Source of the DNA: Paraescarpia echinospica | Taxonomy: Eukaryota; Annelida; Polychaeta; Sabellida; Siboglinidae | NCBI GenBank assembly: GCA_020002185.1 | Contig: CM034538.1 | Coordinates: 69,010,060-69,074,059, forward strand | Reading direction: 5' to 3' | Length of the DNA: 64,000 nt | Part shown: piece after piece, positions 1 to 11,605 of the stretch | Layout: the number at the start of each line of letters is the position of its first letter | How positions within the stretch are numbered: the first letter of the stretch is position 1 | Position numbers and translations under genes: made by a program | The notes under the pieces: model-generated | The model's input: the letters and a program-made list of their open reading frames with translations, nothing else | Told to the model about the DNA's origin: nothing | The model's database searches: none

Positions 1-3000
1 AGCTGAAAGGGTAACATACATTCCCTTTGGCGGTTAATCTAGTTATATGTGTAGCTTGATATCAGTCTAACCTTCGTGAAGATTTGTAACATGCACGACA
101 TCAATTTGGGGTAAGACCACATTACTGATCCGTCCGAGCAAAGAGTGCACTTGAAAATACCGTTTTGGTGTGATATGCGTGAATTTGTTTCGATCACTTT
201 GTGATGGGACACGTTTGTTTCGAGAATACTGAATGTACTACTGCATTAGACAAGATAAAACATCAAATGGGAATGAGTTTTCACACCCATAACTTACGTA
301 CTATTTTCTTGTAACTTACGTGAAGGAGATGAAAGAGTACCATACATTCCCCTTTGCGGTTAATCTATTCATATGTGCAGCTTGATATCAGTCTAGCCTT
401 CGTGAAGATTTGTAACATGCAGGACATCAATTTGGGGTAAGACCACATTACTGATCCGTCCGCTCAAAGAGTGCCTTTGAAAATACCGTTTCGTTGTGAT
501 ATGTGTGAATTTGTTTCGATCACTTTGTGATGGGACGCGTTTGTTTCGAGAATACTGGATGTACTGCTGCATTAGACAAGATAAAACATCAAAAGGGTAT
601 GAGTTTTCACACCTATAACTTACGTACTCTTTTCTTGTAACTTACGTGACGGAGATGAAAGGGTAACACACATTCCCCTTTGCGGTTAATCTAGTTATAT
701 GTGTAGCTTTATATCAGTCTAACCTTCGTGAAGATTTGTAACATGCAGGACATCAATTTGGGGTAAGACCACATTACTGATCCGTCCGCGCAAAGAGTGC
801 ACTTGAAAATACCGTTTTGGTGTGATATGCGTGAATTTGTTTCTATCACTTTGTGATGGGACACGTTTGTTTCGAGAATACTGAATGTACTACTGCATTA
901 GACAAGATAAAACATCAAATGGGAATGAGTTTTCACACCAAATAACTTACGTACTATTTTCTTGTAACTTACGTGACGGAGATGAAAGGGTAACATACAT
1001 TCCCCTTTGCGGTTAATCTAGTTACATATGTAGGTTGATATCAGTCTAACCTTCTTGAAGATTTGTAACATGCAGGACATCAATTTGGGGTAAGACCACA
1101 TTACTGATCCGTCCGCGCAAAGAGTGCACTTGAAAATACCGTTTTGGTGTGATATGCGTGAATTTTTTCGATCACTTTGTGATGGGACACGTTTGTTTCG
1201 AGAATACTGGATGTACTACTGCATTAGACAAGATAAAACATCAAATGGGAATGAGTTTTCACACCTATAACTTACGTACTATTTTCTTGTAACTTACGTG
1301 ACGGAGATGAAAGGGTAACATACATTCCCCTTTGCGGTTAATCTAGTTATATGTGTAGCTTGATATCAGTCTAACCTTCGTGAAGATTTGTAACATGCAG
1401 GACATCAATTTGGGGTAAGACCACATTACTGATCCGTCCGCGCAAAGAGTGCACTTGAAAATACCGTTTTGGTGTGATATGCGTGAATTTGTTTCGATCA
1501 CTTTGTGATGGGACACGTTTGTTTCGAGAATACTGAATGTACTACTGCATTAGACAAGATAAAACATCAAATGGGAATGAGTTTTCACACCTATAACTTA
1601 CGTACTATTTTCTTGTAACTTACGTGACGGAGATGAAAGGGTAACATACATTCCCCTTTACGGTTAATCTAGTTATATGTGTAGCTTGATATCAGTCTAG
1701 CCTTCGTGAAGATTTGTAACATGCAGGACATCAATTTGGGGTAAGACCACATTACTGATCCGTCCGCGCAAAGAGTGCACTTGAAAATACCGTTATGGTG
1801 TGATATGCGTGGATTTTCTTCGATCACTTTGTGATGGGACACGTTTGTTTCGAGAATACTGGCAGTACTACTGCATTAGACAAGATAAAACATCAAATGG
1901 GAATGAGTTTTCACACCTATAACTTACGTTCTATTTTTTTTTAACTTACGTGACGGAGCTGAAAGGGTAACATACATTCCCTTTTGCGGTTAATCTAGTT
2001 ATATGTGTAGCTTGATATCAGTCTAACCTTCGTGAAGATTTGTAACATGCACGACATCAATTTGGGGTAAGACCGCATTACTGATCCGTCCGAGCAAAGA
2101 GTGCACTTGAAAATACCGTTTTGGTGTGATATGCGTGAATTTGTTTCGATCACTTTGTGATGGGACACGTTTGTTTCGAGAATACTGAATTTACTACTGC
2201 ATTAGACAAGATAAAACATCAAATGGGAATGATGCATTAGACAAGATAAAACATCAAATGGGAATGAGTTTTCACACCCATAACTTACGTACTATTTTCT
2301 TGTAACTTACGTGAAGGAGATGAAAGGGTAACATACATTCCCCTTTGCGGTTAATCTATTCATATGTGCAGCTAGATATCAGTCTAGCCTTCGTGAAGAT
2401 TTGTAACATGCAGGACATCAATTTGGGGTAAGGCGACATTACTGATCCGTCCGCGCAAAGAGTGCACTTGAAAATACCGTTTTGGTGTGATATGCGTGAA
2501 TTTGTTTCGATCACTTTGTGATGGGACACGTTTGTTTCGAGAATACTGGATGTACTACTGCATTAGACAAGATAAAACATCAAAAGGGAATGAGTTTTCA
2601 CACCTATAACTTACGTTCTATTTTTTTGTAACTTACGTGACGGAGCTGAAAGGGTAACATACATTCCCTTTGGTGGTTATTCTAGTTATATGTGTAGCTT
2701 GATATCAGTCTAACCTTCGTGAAGATTTGTAACATGCACGACATCAATTTGGGGTAAGACCACATTACTGATCCGTCCGAGCAAAGAGTGCACTTGAAAA
2801 TACCGTTTTGGTGTGATATGCGTGAATTTGTTTCGATCACTTTGTGATGGGACACGTTTGTTTCGAGAATACTGAATGTTCTACTGCATTAGACAAGATA
2901 AAACATCAAATGGGAATGAGTTTTCACACCCATAACTTACGTACTATTTTCTTGTAACTTACGTGAAGGAGATGAAAGAGTAACATACATTCCCCTTTGC

Positions 3001-4960
3001 GGTTAATCTATTCATATGTGCAGCTTGATATCAGTCTAGCCTTCGTGAAGATTTGTAACATGCAGGACATCAATTTGGGGTAAGACCACATTACTGATCC
3101 GTCCACTCAAAGAGTGCCCTTGAAAATACCGTTTTGTTGTGATATGTGTGAATTTGTTTCGATCACTTTGTGATGGGACGCGTTTGTTTTGAGAATACTG
3201 GATGTACTGCTGCATTAGACAAGATAAAACATCAAAAGGGAATGAGTTTTCACACCTATAACTTATGTTCTATTTTTTTTTAACTTACGTGACGGAGCTG
3301 AAAGGGTAACATACATTCCCTTTTGCGGTTAATCTAGTTATATGTGTAGCTTGATATCAGTCTAACCTTCGTGAAGATTTGTAACATGCACGACATCAAT
3401 TTGGGGTAAGACCACATTACTGATCCGTCCGAGCAAAGAGTGCACTTGAAAATACCGTTTTGGTGTGATATGCGTGAATTTGTTTCGATCACTTTGTGAT
3501 GGGACACGTTTGTTTCGAGAATACTGAATGTACTACTGCATTAGACAAGATAAAACATCAAATGGGAATGAGTTTTCACACCCATAACTTACGTACTATT
3601 TTCTTGTAACTTACGTGAAGGAGATGAAAGAGTAACATACATTCCCCTTTGCGGTTAATCTATTCATATGTGCAGCTTGATATCAGTCTAGCCTTCGTGA
3701 AGATTTGTAACATGCAGGACATCAATTTGGGGTAAGACCACATTACTGATCCGTCCGCTCAAAGAGTGCCCTTGAAAATACCGTTTTGTTGTGATATGCG
3801 TGAATTTGTTTCGATCACTTTGTGATGGGACACGTTTGTTTCGAGAATACTGGATGTACTGCTGCATTAGACAAGATAAAACATCAAAAGGGAATGAGTT
3901 TTCACACCTATAACTTACGTTTTATTTTTTTTTAACTTACGTGACGGAGCTGAAAGGGTAACATACATTCCCTTTTGCGGTTAATCTAGTTATATGTGTA
4001 GCTTGATATCAGTCTAGCCTTCGTGAAGATTTGTAACATGCAGGACATCAATTTGGGGTAAGACCACATTACTGATCCGTCCGCGCAAAGAGTGCACTTG
4101 AAAATACCGTTATGGTGTGATATGCGTGGATTTTCTTCGATCACTTTGTGATGGGACACGTTTGTTTCGAGAATACTGGCAGTACTACTGCATTAGACAA
4201 GATAAAACATCAAATGGGAATGAGTTTTCACACCTATAACTTACGTACTATTTTCTTGTAACTTACGTGACGGAGATGAAAGGGTAACATACATTCCCCT
4301 TTACGATTAATCTAGTTATATGTGTAGCTTGATATCAGTCTAGCCTTCGTGAAGATTTGTAACATGCAGGACATCAATTTGGGGTAAGACCACATTACTG
4401 ATCCGTCCGAGCAAAGAGTGCACTTGAAAATACCGTTTTGGTGTGATATGCGTGAATTTGTTTCGATCACTTTGTGATGGGACACGTTTGTTTCGAGAAT
4501 ACTGAATGTACTACTGCATTAGACAAGATAAAACATCAAATGGGAATGAGTTTTCACACCCATAACTTACGTACTATTTTCTTGTAACTTACGTGAAGGA
4601 GATGAAAGGGTAACATACATTCCCCTTTGCGGTTAATCTATTCATATGTGCAGCTAGATATCAATCTATCCTTCGTGAAAATTTGTAACATGCAGGACAT
4701 CAATTTGGGGTAAGACCACATTACTGATCCGTCCGCGCAAAGAGTGCACTTGAAAATACCGTTAAGGTGTGATATGCGTGAATTTGTTTCGATCACTTTG
4801 TGATGGGACACGTTTGTTTCGAGAATACTGAATGTACTACTGCATTAGACAAGATAAAACATCAATTGGGAATGAGTTTTCACACCAATAACTTACGAAC
4901 TATGTTCTTGTAACTTACGTGACGGAGATGAAAGGGTAACATACATTCCCCTTTGCGGTA
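1..4960. repeat. 326-bp tandem satellite, about 15.3 units
   Basis: The anchor string gtaacatacattcc recurs at about 11, 337, 663, 990, 1315, 1641, 1967, 2328, 2654, 2980, 3306, 3632, 3958, 4284, 4610 and 4936. Spacing is 325-327 bp except once (361 bp, at 1967-2328), where a 35-bp segment beginning gatgcattagac is duplicated. The array runs off the left edge and stops abruptly in the next unit near 4960. Units fall into types by shared variants (see findings). No coding potential. The 326-bp period is close to two nucleosome repeats, which suggests constitutive heterochromatin, but that is inference. Confidence 0.97.
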
Positions 4961-4982
4961 TAGGGTTGTTGTTTTGATGATA

Positions 4983-5575
4983 TTACACAGATGACAGGAC
5001 CATTGTAAATTCATTGATAAATTCGTTATAGTTTTCAGTTAAAGGCCTTGGTGGTCGGTATATATTTCCTATAGTGACTGTCTGCGATAAGCCTCCTCCA
5101 TTTACTTGTTTTATTTGTCCCTCCCATTGTTCATACATATTTAGTTTTATCTTTACTTCATAATCAAAGTGTTTATCTATATATATTAATAAATGCTGCA
5201 ACTTTTTCCTTGGGATATACAGTCATAGCCATTTAATTGAATTAGTGATAAGTCATCATTATCAGATAACCAGCTCTCTTGGAGACATATTATGCTAAAT
5301 TTAAAATTTAAGGAAGACAAGTCATTTACAAATGCTTCGAGCTCACTAAGCTTTGCTATAATGGACTGTATATTTGAGCTTAGGATACTGAAATGTTTAT
5401 TATTGTTTTGAACTAACAAATTTAATTTGTCAAAATCATAATATGACGATCTGCGTATTGTTGGCAAATCGTTATTTTCATCAACAGTGTTACTGATGTT
5501 TAGAATATTATTTAGACAATTATTTGTAATACCACCTGTAAATTGGAGAAAAGTTTCGTCAGTTATCATTTCAGT
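4983..5575 (-). pseudogene. LINE ORF2 endonuclease fragment
   Basis: Two overlapping minus-strand frames together resemble the N-terminal apurinic-like endonuclease (EEP fold) of a non-LTR retrotransposon. The 5' part contains SSNIQSI followed by CLQESWL, the Asn and Glu motifs of the fold. After a frame break near 5200 the sequence continues with GNIYRPPR. No reverse transcriptase follows, because the fragment is cut off by the satellite at about 4960. It probably belongs with the ORF1 fragment at 6604-7330 as one degraded LINE with its 5' end near 7680. Frame breaks show it is dead. Confidence 0.7.
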
Positions 5576-5885
5576 GTATTTTAAATTTTAATGAGATCAG
5601 CATATTTTCAATGTGCAGTAATGTTTCAGTAAGAGTGTGTGCCTTTAGTGTTTGAGTTACTAGATTTTGTTTAATAATATTTGCATTTTGTTCATGTAAA
5701 GCTAAAGCAGTGCATGATAAGTAGCTGCTTAAAGTGTCAGAAATAGAAAAAAAACAGATTATGTTTAGAAAAAAATGAAGGAAAAAAAAGGCGATGTAAT
5801 AGAAAAAAGTCAGGACCATTTGACAAGATGGCCCGAGAAAGAAAGAAAAACTTCAGAATACAACTGTATTTCTAGTGGTAGGAGC

Positions 5886-6510
5886 TACTGCATTCTACTG
5901 CATTCTACTGCATTCTAACCAACACATTTCCAACATATATAAATGCAAAAAATGCTAAAAGGTTATTATATTATAACAAATAAAAAAGTAATGTGTGGAA
6001 AATAAATAAACATTAAACAAAAAACGAATCACAAGTCACGACACAAGTGAGTGACAAATTGCACTAAGAGATTTAAAAAATGATTTAGAGAATACTGCAA
6101 ATAGCAAAACAAGATATTGAAAGTAAACGTACGTTAATACAAAAGCAAGGTACCCTTTAACTAACTTTTTTTACATACATATAGTTCCTATAGCTGACAT
6201 TGCAAATCCAATCTAATGCATTTTATCCAACGCATTTCCAATATATAAATGCATAGGTTATTTTAGTATAACAAATAAAAAGTCGTGTGGAAAATAAAGA
6301 AGCATTAAACAGAAAACGGATCACAAGTCAGGACACAAGTGAGTAATAAACTGCACTAAGATATATTAAAAAAAAGTTGATATACGGAACACTGCAAATA
6401 GCAAAACAAGATATTAAAGAAGAAAAAAACCTACGTTAATAGAAAAACAGGTACCTTTTAACCAACTTATTTACATACGTACAGTTCATATAGAAGACAT
6501 TGCCAATCGC
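5886..6510. repeat. Two direct copies of a ~305-bp segment, preceded by an 11-bp triplicate
   Basis: A segment beginning ccaacacatttccaa at about 5918 is repeated from about 6227 (ccaacgcatttccaa) with roughly 85-90 percent identity. Both copies pass through gcaaatagcaaaacaagatatt and end near a gacattgc string. Just upstream, ctactgcattc is repeated three times (5886-5917). The pair lies between the ORF1-like and endonuclease-like pieces of the LINE, so it may be a duplicated inter-ORF spacer or an independent insertion. No open frame of note. Confidence 0.8.
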
Positions 6511-6603
6511 AGAACTAGATTTCGTGTCAGTCAGAAATGTCACGTGAGCAACAACTAATTGTTCACATCATTATCACCGACATTTGGTGCTATGCCTTGC
6601 TTG

Positions 6604-7330
6604 TCATTGGTACTTGTCCAGCTCATTCGAGGTGTAAATCCTGTGAATCATGTTGTTGACATCCTTGATTACAATGTTCCCATTGTAAGTCCAACAGTCT
6701 CTGATTTTGTTAGCGTTTTTCAACACTCTTGTTGCGTAAGCCAACTTTGAGCGCATTATTGTCAAATCTTCATTTATGAATATCTTCAAACTTCGCTCGG
6801 CTACTCGTTCGTTCTTTTGTTTAAGTGAAGCTCTTGACTGAAACACTCTGTCGCGTGTCTTCTCCGATTGGAAGCGTACGATTACGGGTCGCGGCCGGAT
6901 GGAGGTGTCCGTTTTGCGACCAATTCTGTGTACCGGTTCAAAGTCGCTGGGCAATACAGCAGGACTGATTTTCATGTGCTCGTTGCAAATTTCGATGAGC
7001 TTTGACTCAAGGTCCTCCCCATGACCTGTCTCCTCGATGCCACTAAAACGTAGGTTTGTCCTACGGCCATATTGTTCATTGTCATCAATTTGGTTCTGGA
7101 GATGAGTAACCTTACCTTCAAGCAGTGCAATTTTATTGTTTTTTGCTGTTGGAAGATTTTAAACGTTTGTGTCAATTCACGAATCTCTTTGGCGAGTTCA
7201 TCCGGAAAGAGAACCTGTTTCATTTTGTTCAGCACTGCTGAATCGTAGAGGGCTGCAATTAGTCTTAGAACCAACTGATCTTCTTGGTTGTCCTCGACAT
7301 TGCTTGATCTATGCGACTTTGGCATGTTGT
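6604..7330 (-). pseudogene. LINE ORF1 (RNA-binding chaperone) fragment
   Basis: The minus-strand frame 6604-6975 contains HRIGRK, RPRPVIVRF and a C-terminal region like the RRM-type ORF1 proteins of CR1/L1-like LINEs, which bind retrotransposon RNA. A second frame from about 7330 supplies the N-terminal part, starting MPKSHRSSN, rich in charged residues and compatible with a coiled coil. The two frames join by a shift near 6975, so the gene is broken. The stretch 7330-7680 upstream resembles a leader and ends around the complement of aagatggctgcacgg, a plausible LINE 5' end. Homology is from motif recognition only. Confidence 0.6.
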
Positions 7331-7689
7331 AAGCCAACTTGCAAACGCAGGCACGCGGAACACAATAACAAGTGGGTGTCTGCAGTTCCACTGTCCGGCG
7401 TTGTTTGCCAGTGCCAGACGTTATTACGTAATGCACCCTGCTACACAGGCAGGCACTGACACTGAGGCGTAATGTGCGTCGATTTCAGGCTTAAGTTATG
7501 GAACTAATAGTAGCTAAGCAACCTCTATCTAGCACTTTCACAAAGTCCGAAAAGTTCATCGTGCTCTATCTCCTTCGGTCAGTCACCCACCTTGAAAACC
7601 TCCACCCTCCAACTATTCTATGCTCGGGACACACCAGAATACACGTCTATCTCCGTGCAGCCATCTTGTCCTGAATATTGACCGTATAT

Positions 7690-8408
7690 CAATATACATC
7701 GATGCACACCATATAGCTGTAGACTAAAATGATATGAAATTGCACTATTTAAATAAAACGTCATTTCATGTGGAGCAGTTCGTAGTGGCAGCACGCTATT
7801 TATGAAATATTACGCCACATTAATATACTCATCACCGAATGCTGAAACTAAACAGGTATAATGGAAACATAGACAAGGCAGTGTGTCACGTTGAAATACC
7901 GCATATAAAAGTGAACAAGCATATAGATATAAACAAAGTGTGGTGATACTATTTACATTAATCAACATTATATTTGTAACAGTTTGCACAAGAATTAGAA
8001 TCGGCAGGTGGAGAACATATATTAAAAATATATATGCTAAGGAGACCATTAGAGATACAGAAGAGCTCAACGATAGCATTTTGTAAAACAGCCTATGCCG
8101 TTGCGTTAATCTAGATAAAATGTGTTTGGATACAGTGTTATTTCGATAGTTACAAAAGAATAAAATAACAGGGATCATGCTATTTAACGATAACCTGTGC
8201 CTTGGCATTAAACTAGACAAAGAGTGCTTAGTCAACACGTTACAGAGGAACAAAACAAGCAAAAAACAAAACAAAAAACCCCACACAAAAAACAGGATGA
8301 ATAGGCATATTAATAATGCTAAAGCACGGTGGCAGAATGCCTACGGCTTGCATACACATTGCCATGTTATTATACATTACACCAGTCGTTGTTCGTTTCG
8401 GGAGTCAC
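7690..8408. other. AT-rich noncoding stretch with weak internal repeats
   Basis: No supported gene. Degenerate repeats of roughly 95 bp can be seen around 8085-8160 and 8185-8255 (similar ttaatctagataaa / ttaaactagacaaa strings). The open frames here are AT-rich and lack motifs. Confidence 0.5.
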
Positions 8409-9215
8409 TTAGCGTTCAAGTTGTTTGAGTTCGCGCTCGGTGATAATGTTTACCTTGCGTCCAGATGATAGTAGACACACAATGCGACCGTCCATAGTCC
8501 ATTTTGCTTGCACCCCGGCCGCAGATCGCGCTTTCGTCAGCAACACACTGCGTCTTTTTGATAAGTTCTCAGTTATGACATTTTTTGTTCCTTTCAGTTT
8601 TCGTTTTGCTGCGAAGATCTGTTGTCGCTGTTCGTATCGCGCGAACTTCACAATGATCGGGCGTGGTTTATCGCTTTGTGATTTTCCCAGTCGATGGCTG
8701 CGGTCGATGCTTTTGTAGTCTAGCGTGACCCCTAGCGACTTGCTGCACAGGTCGATCATCGCGTTGGTCGTCGTCTCCTTTTGTTGTTCAGGGATGCCAT
8801 GAAAAAGGAGGCAACTGCGCCGGCTGTACTGCTCCAAGTCGTCTAGCTTGTCAGCCAACGCCACATTTGCCTGTTCGAGCCTGCGTATTTTATTATCAAC
8901 TGCAGTTATTGTTGTTTTGGTCATGTCCATGCAGCATGCTTGGTACAACTCTTCCTTGATTTTGTTGAAGTTGTCAGAGTTTAAGATTGACGTGACGAGA
9001 ATGTCAATGAAAGTTGGCGTTTTTAGAAGTTCTTTGATTATTGTTTCACTGATTGACGTGACGATTGTCTGGATGGTAGTGCCATCCTTCAGGAGATCTA
9101 GCAGGGCTTTTTTCATTGAGAAATCCTCTTGTGGTCGCGGGCTTTCACACATGCCGTCGACACCGAGCTCACCCGTCTTGGCGCGCGTTCGTTGTGACAT
9201 TGTACTGCGCAACAT
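8409..9215 (-). CDS. Uninterrupted LINE-type ORF1 protein (268 aa)
   Basis: This minus-strand frame is open for 268 codons from ATG at 9215; a second ATG at 9200 may also serve. The N-terminal third is Ser/Thr/Arg-rich. A predicted coiled coil follows, ending in LDDLEQYSRRSCLLFHGIPE, a hallmark of ORF1 proteins from many invertebrate non-LTR retrotransposons. Next come SHRLGK and RPIIVKFARYEQR, the RRM-like RNA-binding part, and a short C-terminal domain. Such proteins coat LINE RNA in trimeric particles. No ORF2 follows on the same strand. It is either a 5' LINE fragment whose ORF1 escaped mutation or a retained ORF1. An RNA-seq match would separate these. Confidence 0.75.
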   Translation of the reverse strand: MLRSTMSQRTRAKTGELGVDGMCESPRPQEDFSMKKALLDLLKDGTTIQTIVTSISETIIKELLKTPTFIDILVTSILNSDNFNKIKEELYQACCMDMTKTTITAVDNKIRRLEQANVALADKLDDLEQYSRRSCLLFHGIPEQQKETTTNAMIDLCSKSLGVTLDYKSIDRSHRLGKSQSDKPRPIIVKFARYEQRQQIFAAKRKLKGTKNVITENLSKRRSVLLTKARSAAGVQAKWTMDGRIVCLLSSGRKVNIITERELKQLER

Positions 9216-9297
9216 GCGTTCCAGATAGGTGGCCGGGCGTGACTGATTACCTGGCAGGTTGTGCGCACCAGAATATGGATGCTGTTGTTGATTTCAG

Positions 9298-9398
9298 AAC
9301 TGGGAGAAAAGGAAGTCTTGAGATCGACGGATTCAGCTTTGTAGAGGGAGAATCTGGAGTACTACTCATGCTGAACACACACGACAACTTGTACATTG
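9298..9398 (+). CDS. Isolated exon of a laminin-G domain protein (perlecan/agrin-like)
   Basis: A 101-bp plus-strand exon candidate lies between the acceptor gttgatttcag and the consensus donor gtaagt. It begins in phase 2 and ends in phase 1, and encodes GRKGSLEIDGF and LNTHDNLYIG, the core of a laminin G (LamG) beta-sandwich as found in perlecan, agrin and neurexins: a two-residue strand pair followed by a Leu-Asn, then LY-I/V-GG. The proteins are extracellular matrix or cell-surface adhesion molecules. I see no flanking LamG exons in the window, so this may be part of a gene with very long introns or a captured exon. Confidence 0.6.
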
Positions 9399-9559
9399 GT
9401 AAGTCTCACAAATATCTTGTACTTAAAAATGTAACATGGAACAATCATAGAAAACATGCATGGCATTGCATACAACTGTCCCATGTTATGCAATCTTCAT
9501 CAAATGTCTCATGTAAATACTTCTTGAAACCGTCTCTTGCGTGTATTACCACTTTTATT

Positions 9560-9900
9560 ACTGGCATTTCAATGTGTATCTATAGGAAAATTTCAGTTTT
9601 TAATACAATGCTTTAACTAGACAAAAAGGTTACTGAATATTGAATGTTGACAGGAGAACAACACCCACCTGCGGCCCAATGTGTATCTAAAAGGAAATTT
9701 ATGTTTATAATGCAATATTTTAAATGGACAATAAGGTTTTTGAATCTTGAATGTTGACAGGAGAACAATACCCACCTGCAGCCCAATGTGTATCTAAAGG
9801 GAAATTTGTTTCTAATGCAGTGTTTTAATTGGACAATAAAGTTATTGAATCTTGAATGTTGACAGTTATAGGAAAAGAAGATGAGCCAATAGCACCCACC
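9560..9900. repeat. Three ~106-bp tandem units that copy an exon/intron junction
   Basis: The string tgaatgttgacag starts at 9641, 9748 and 9853 (periods 107 and 105 bp). Each unit carries cccacctgcggccca or cccacctgcagccca, which on the minus strand is GGGCTGCAG followed by GTGGG: the donor junction of the SART3-like exon at 9900-10083. The real junction is the rightmost copy; the other two are decoys lying inside the downstream intron. Confidence 0.85.
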
Positions 9901-10083
9901 TGCAGCCCAGCGAGGACGGCTGTTTCAAACTCATGGTAAGTTTCCCAGATCTGGGCGCCTTTATTCGGGTGGAGACCCACAGCTGTGATGGAATGCTCAA
10001 ACACAGTGCAGATCTTCTGTATATTGTCTGTCTCAGCCATGTCCCTGATGGAATACTGCATGTACTCCAGCCATATCCCACAG
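9900..10083 (-). CDS. SART3: SART3-like exon, HAT-repeat region
   Basis: The minus-strand exon lies between acceptor AG (10085-10084) and donor GTGGGT (10899-type consensus, here at 9899-9894). It encodes IWLEYMQYSIRD, then ITAVGLHPNKG and YHEFETAVLAG, which match half-a-TPR (HAT) repeats in the N-terminal half of SART3/p110, the U4/U6 snRNP recycling factor of the nucleus. Aromatic Trp/Tyr positions typical of HAT helices are present. As I read it, the exon begins in phase 2 (one leftover base) while the preceding exon ends with one base, a 1-nt mismatch discussed in findings. The next 3' exons are not visible at lower coordinates. Confidence 0.75.
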
Positions 10084-10416
10084 CTATAAGCACCAACACA
10101 TGTTGACTAGGCTAGCAATGCCGATCACAATTTGTTTCATACGAGAAATTGTCTACATATTCAGCAAATTACAGGTATGTAGCTTACAGACTTCTGAAGT
10201 TAAATACACACAAAAAAGCAGGTCAAATTACCAAGTGCGATTTCAGTGCTTACCCTTGTTCAACATTACAGATACACATTGCACTTAAATGCTTAGTATT
10301 TTTTCAAAAGTACTTAAATAAAATCTATTGGTCATTGGTTGACTTGAGTAAATTCTAAGACCCTGATGTTTTACCATTGGCTGATTTCACACAGAGTGCC
10401 CAGCCCTATTACTCAC

Positions 10417-10518
10417 AGAGGTAGTCCTTGACCGCCCAGTCAAACAGCATGTAGACTGACTGTCTTGCTTTGCTGTCTAATCCCGCCAACTTCTCCTCCA
10501 GCCATGACAGCCACAGCT
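10417..10518 (-). CDS. SART3: SART3-like exon, HAT-repeat region
   Basis: This 102-bp minus-strand exon is bounded by an acceptor after gtgacag (AG at 10520-10519) and donor GTGAGT at 10416-10411. It encodes LWLSWLEEKLAG and LFDWAVKDYL, a HAT-repeat helix pair that lies directly before the WLEY motif in SART3 proteins. Its 5' junction joins in frame (phase 1) to the exon at 11481-11605, restoring the Glu-Glu-Leu-Trp order expected of the family. Together with the neighbouring exons this supports a minus-strand SART3 gene or gene fragment. Confidence 0.75.
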
Positions 10519-11480
10519 CTGTCACATGACACGTCACATGACCAACCACATGATTCACAAGCAAAATGAATCAATAGCCGCTGAAGACATGTTACACGTT
10601 CAAATATCCAAGAAAGCATCACAGTGCACAACAGAGATAGAAATCATAATAAAACAATGTTTATTTAATATACACCTAAAAAAAATTTAAAACAAAAATA
10701 TACAGGTAAACATTAAATGATTACATTAATCAAAGAAATGGTTGTAAACAGGGGAGTTTGTAAATGACTGGTGGAGGCTCATAGTAAACACCTTCTAATC
10801 TATCAGTTGGTGAGGCATAAATCTGTGAAAGGTGAATTGTTTTATTAGAGAGGAAGAATATCAGAATGTTGTGACAATGCTGGACATTTCATATATGAAT
10901 TGTACTAACTAATGCACTGTAATCTTGTGCATTTCTAGTTTTCATTCTAATTTTAATTTCATTATTAACATTACCAGAAGATCCTTTACCAAGTAGTCGA
11001 CACACCTTGTGATAGTACGAAATTATTAGTTATTATGTCCAGGTATACAAATTAATTGACACAATTATTTCTTGATGTATCACACTTTATGTATAGTTCT
11101 TATGTTGAAAAAATAAACACAATTATTATTATCATTAATTACAATATAAATACGCTTCAATTTAAATTTACCATTTTAAAATAAGCAAATGACAATAATC
11201 TAGCTGTACCATCATAACGTGCACATAATAATGTATTTTTGCCCCAAAATGAGTGTATCTCAGTGGTATCACACTGAAACACATAGTTATTAGTTCTCAC
11301 CACAAATCTTTGAACATAATCTTTGAACATGTCATCCTTTTCTTTTCACACTCAGCTTAGTTTTCTTATATGTCACATTAGGACTTGCACTGGCACAACC
11401 CTGGAGAAATCCCATCCGTAACTTTCACAACAAAAACAATCAAGAAATGTATTTTCTAATAACGTGTTATTGTTGTGAAC
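10519..11480 (-). other. Intron between SART3-like exons
   Basis: AT-rich sequence between the donor at 11480 and the acceptor at 10519. I see no open frame or repeat of note. It has several AATAAA-like strings and a polypyrimidine-poor 3' end. Confidence 0.55.
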
Positions 11481-11605
11481 CTTCTATGAGTGGGAAGTAT
11501 TCAGCCATCTCCTCTCTGGCCACTCTCAGTCTTTCCAGCCCTCCGTCCTCCCTCAAGAGGCTGATCAGTTGCACGTGTGTCATACAGGTACCGATTAACT
11601 TCCAG
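11481..11605 (-). CDS. SART3: SART3-like exon, first visible HAT repeat
   Basis: The minus-strand sequence encodes HVQLISLLRE, LERLRVAREEMAE and YFPLIE, matching the first HAT repeats of SART3 (hydrophobic LIxLLR, RxAR and FPL-E positions). The donor GT is at 11480-11479. The acceptor is probably the tgcag at 11606-11610, but a second AG a few bases inside makes the 5' limit uncertain. SART3 binds U6 snRNP and promotes U4/U6 reassembly in Cajal bodies. I could not find the exon for residues N-terminal to this one. Confidence 0.7.

Noticed and set aside
1..4960. CRISPR-like array
   Set aside because: Units are 326 bp and similar throughout, without short repeats separated by unique spacers; it is a eukaryotic satellite.
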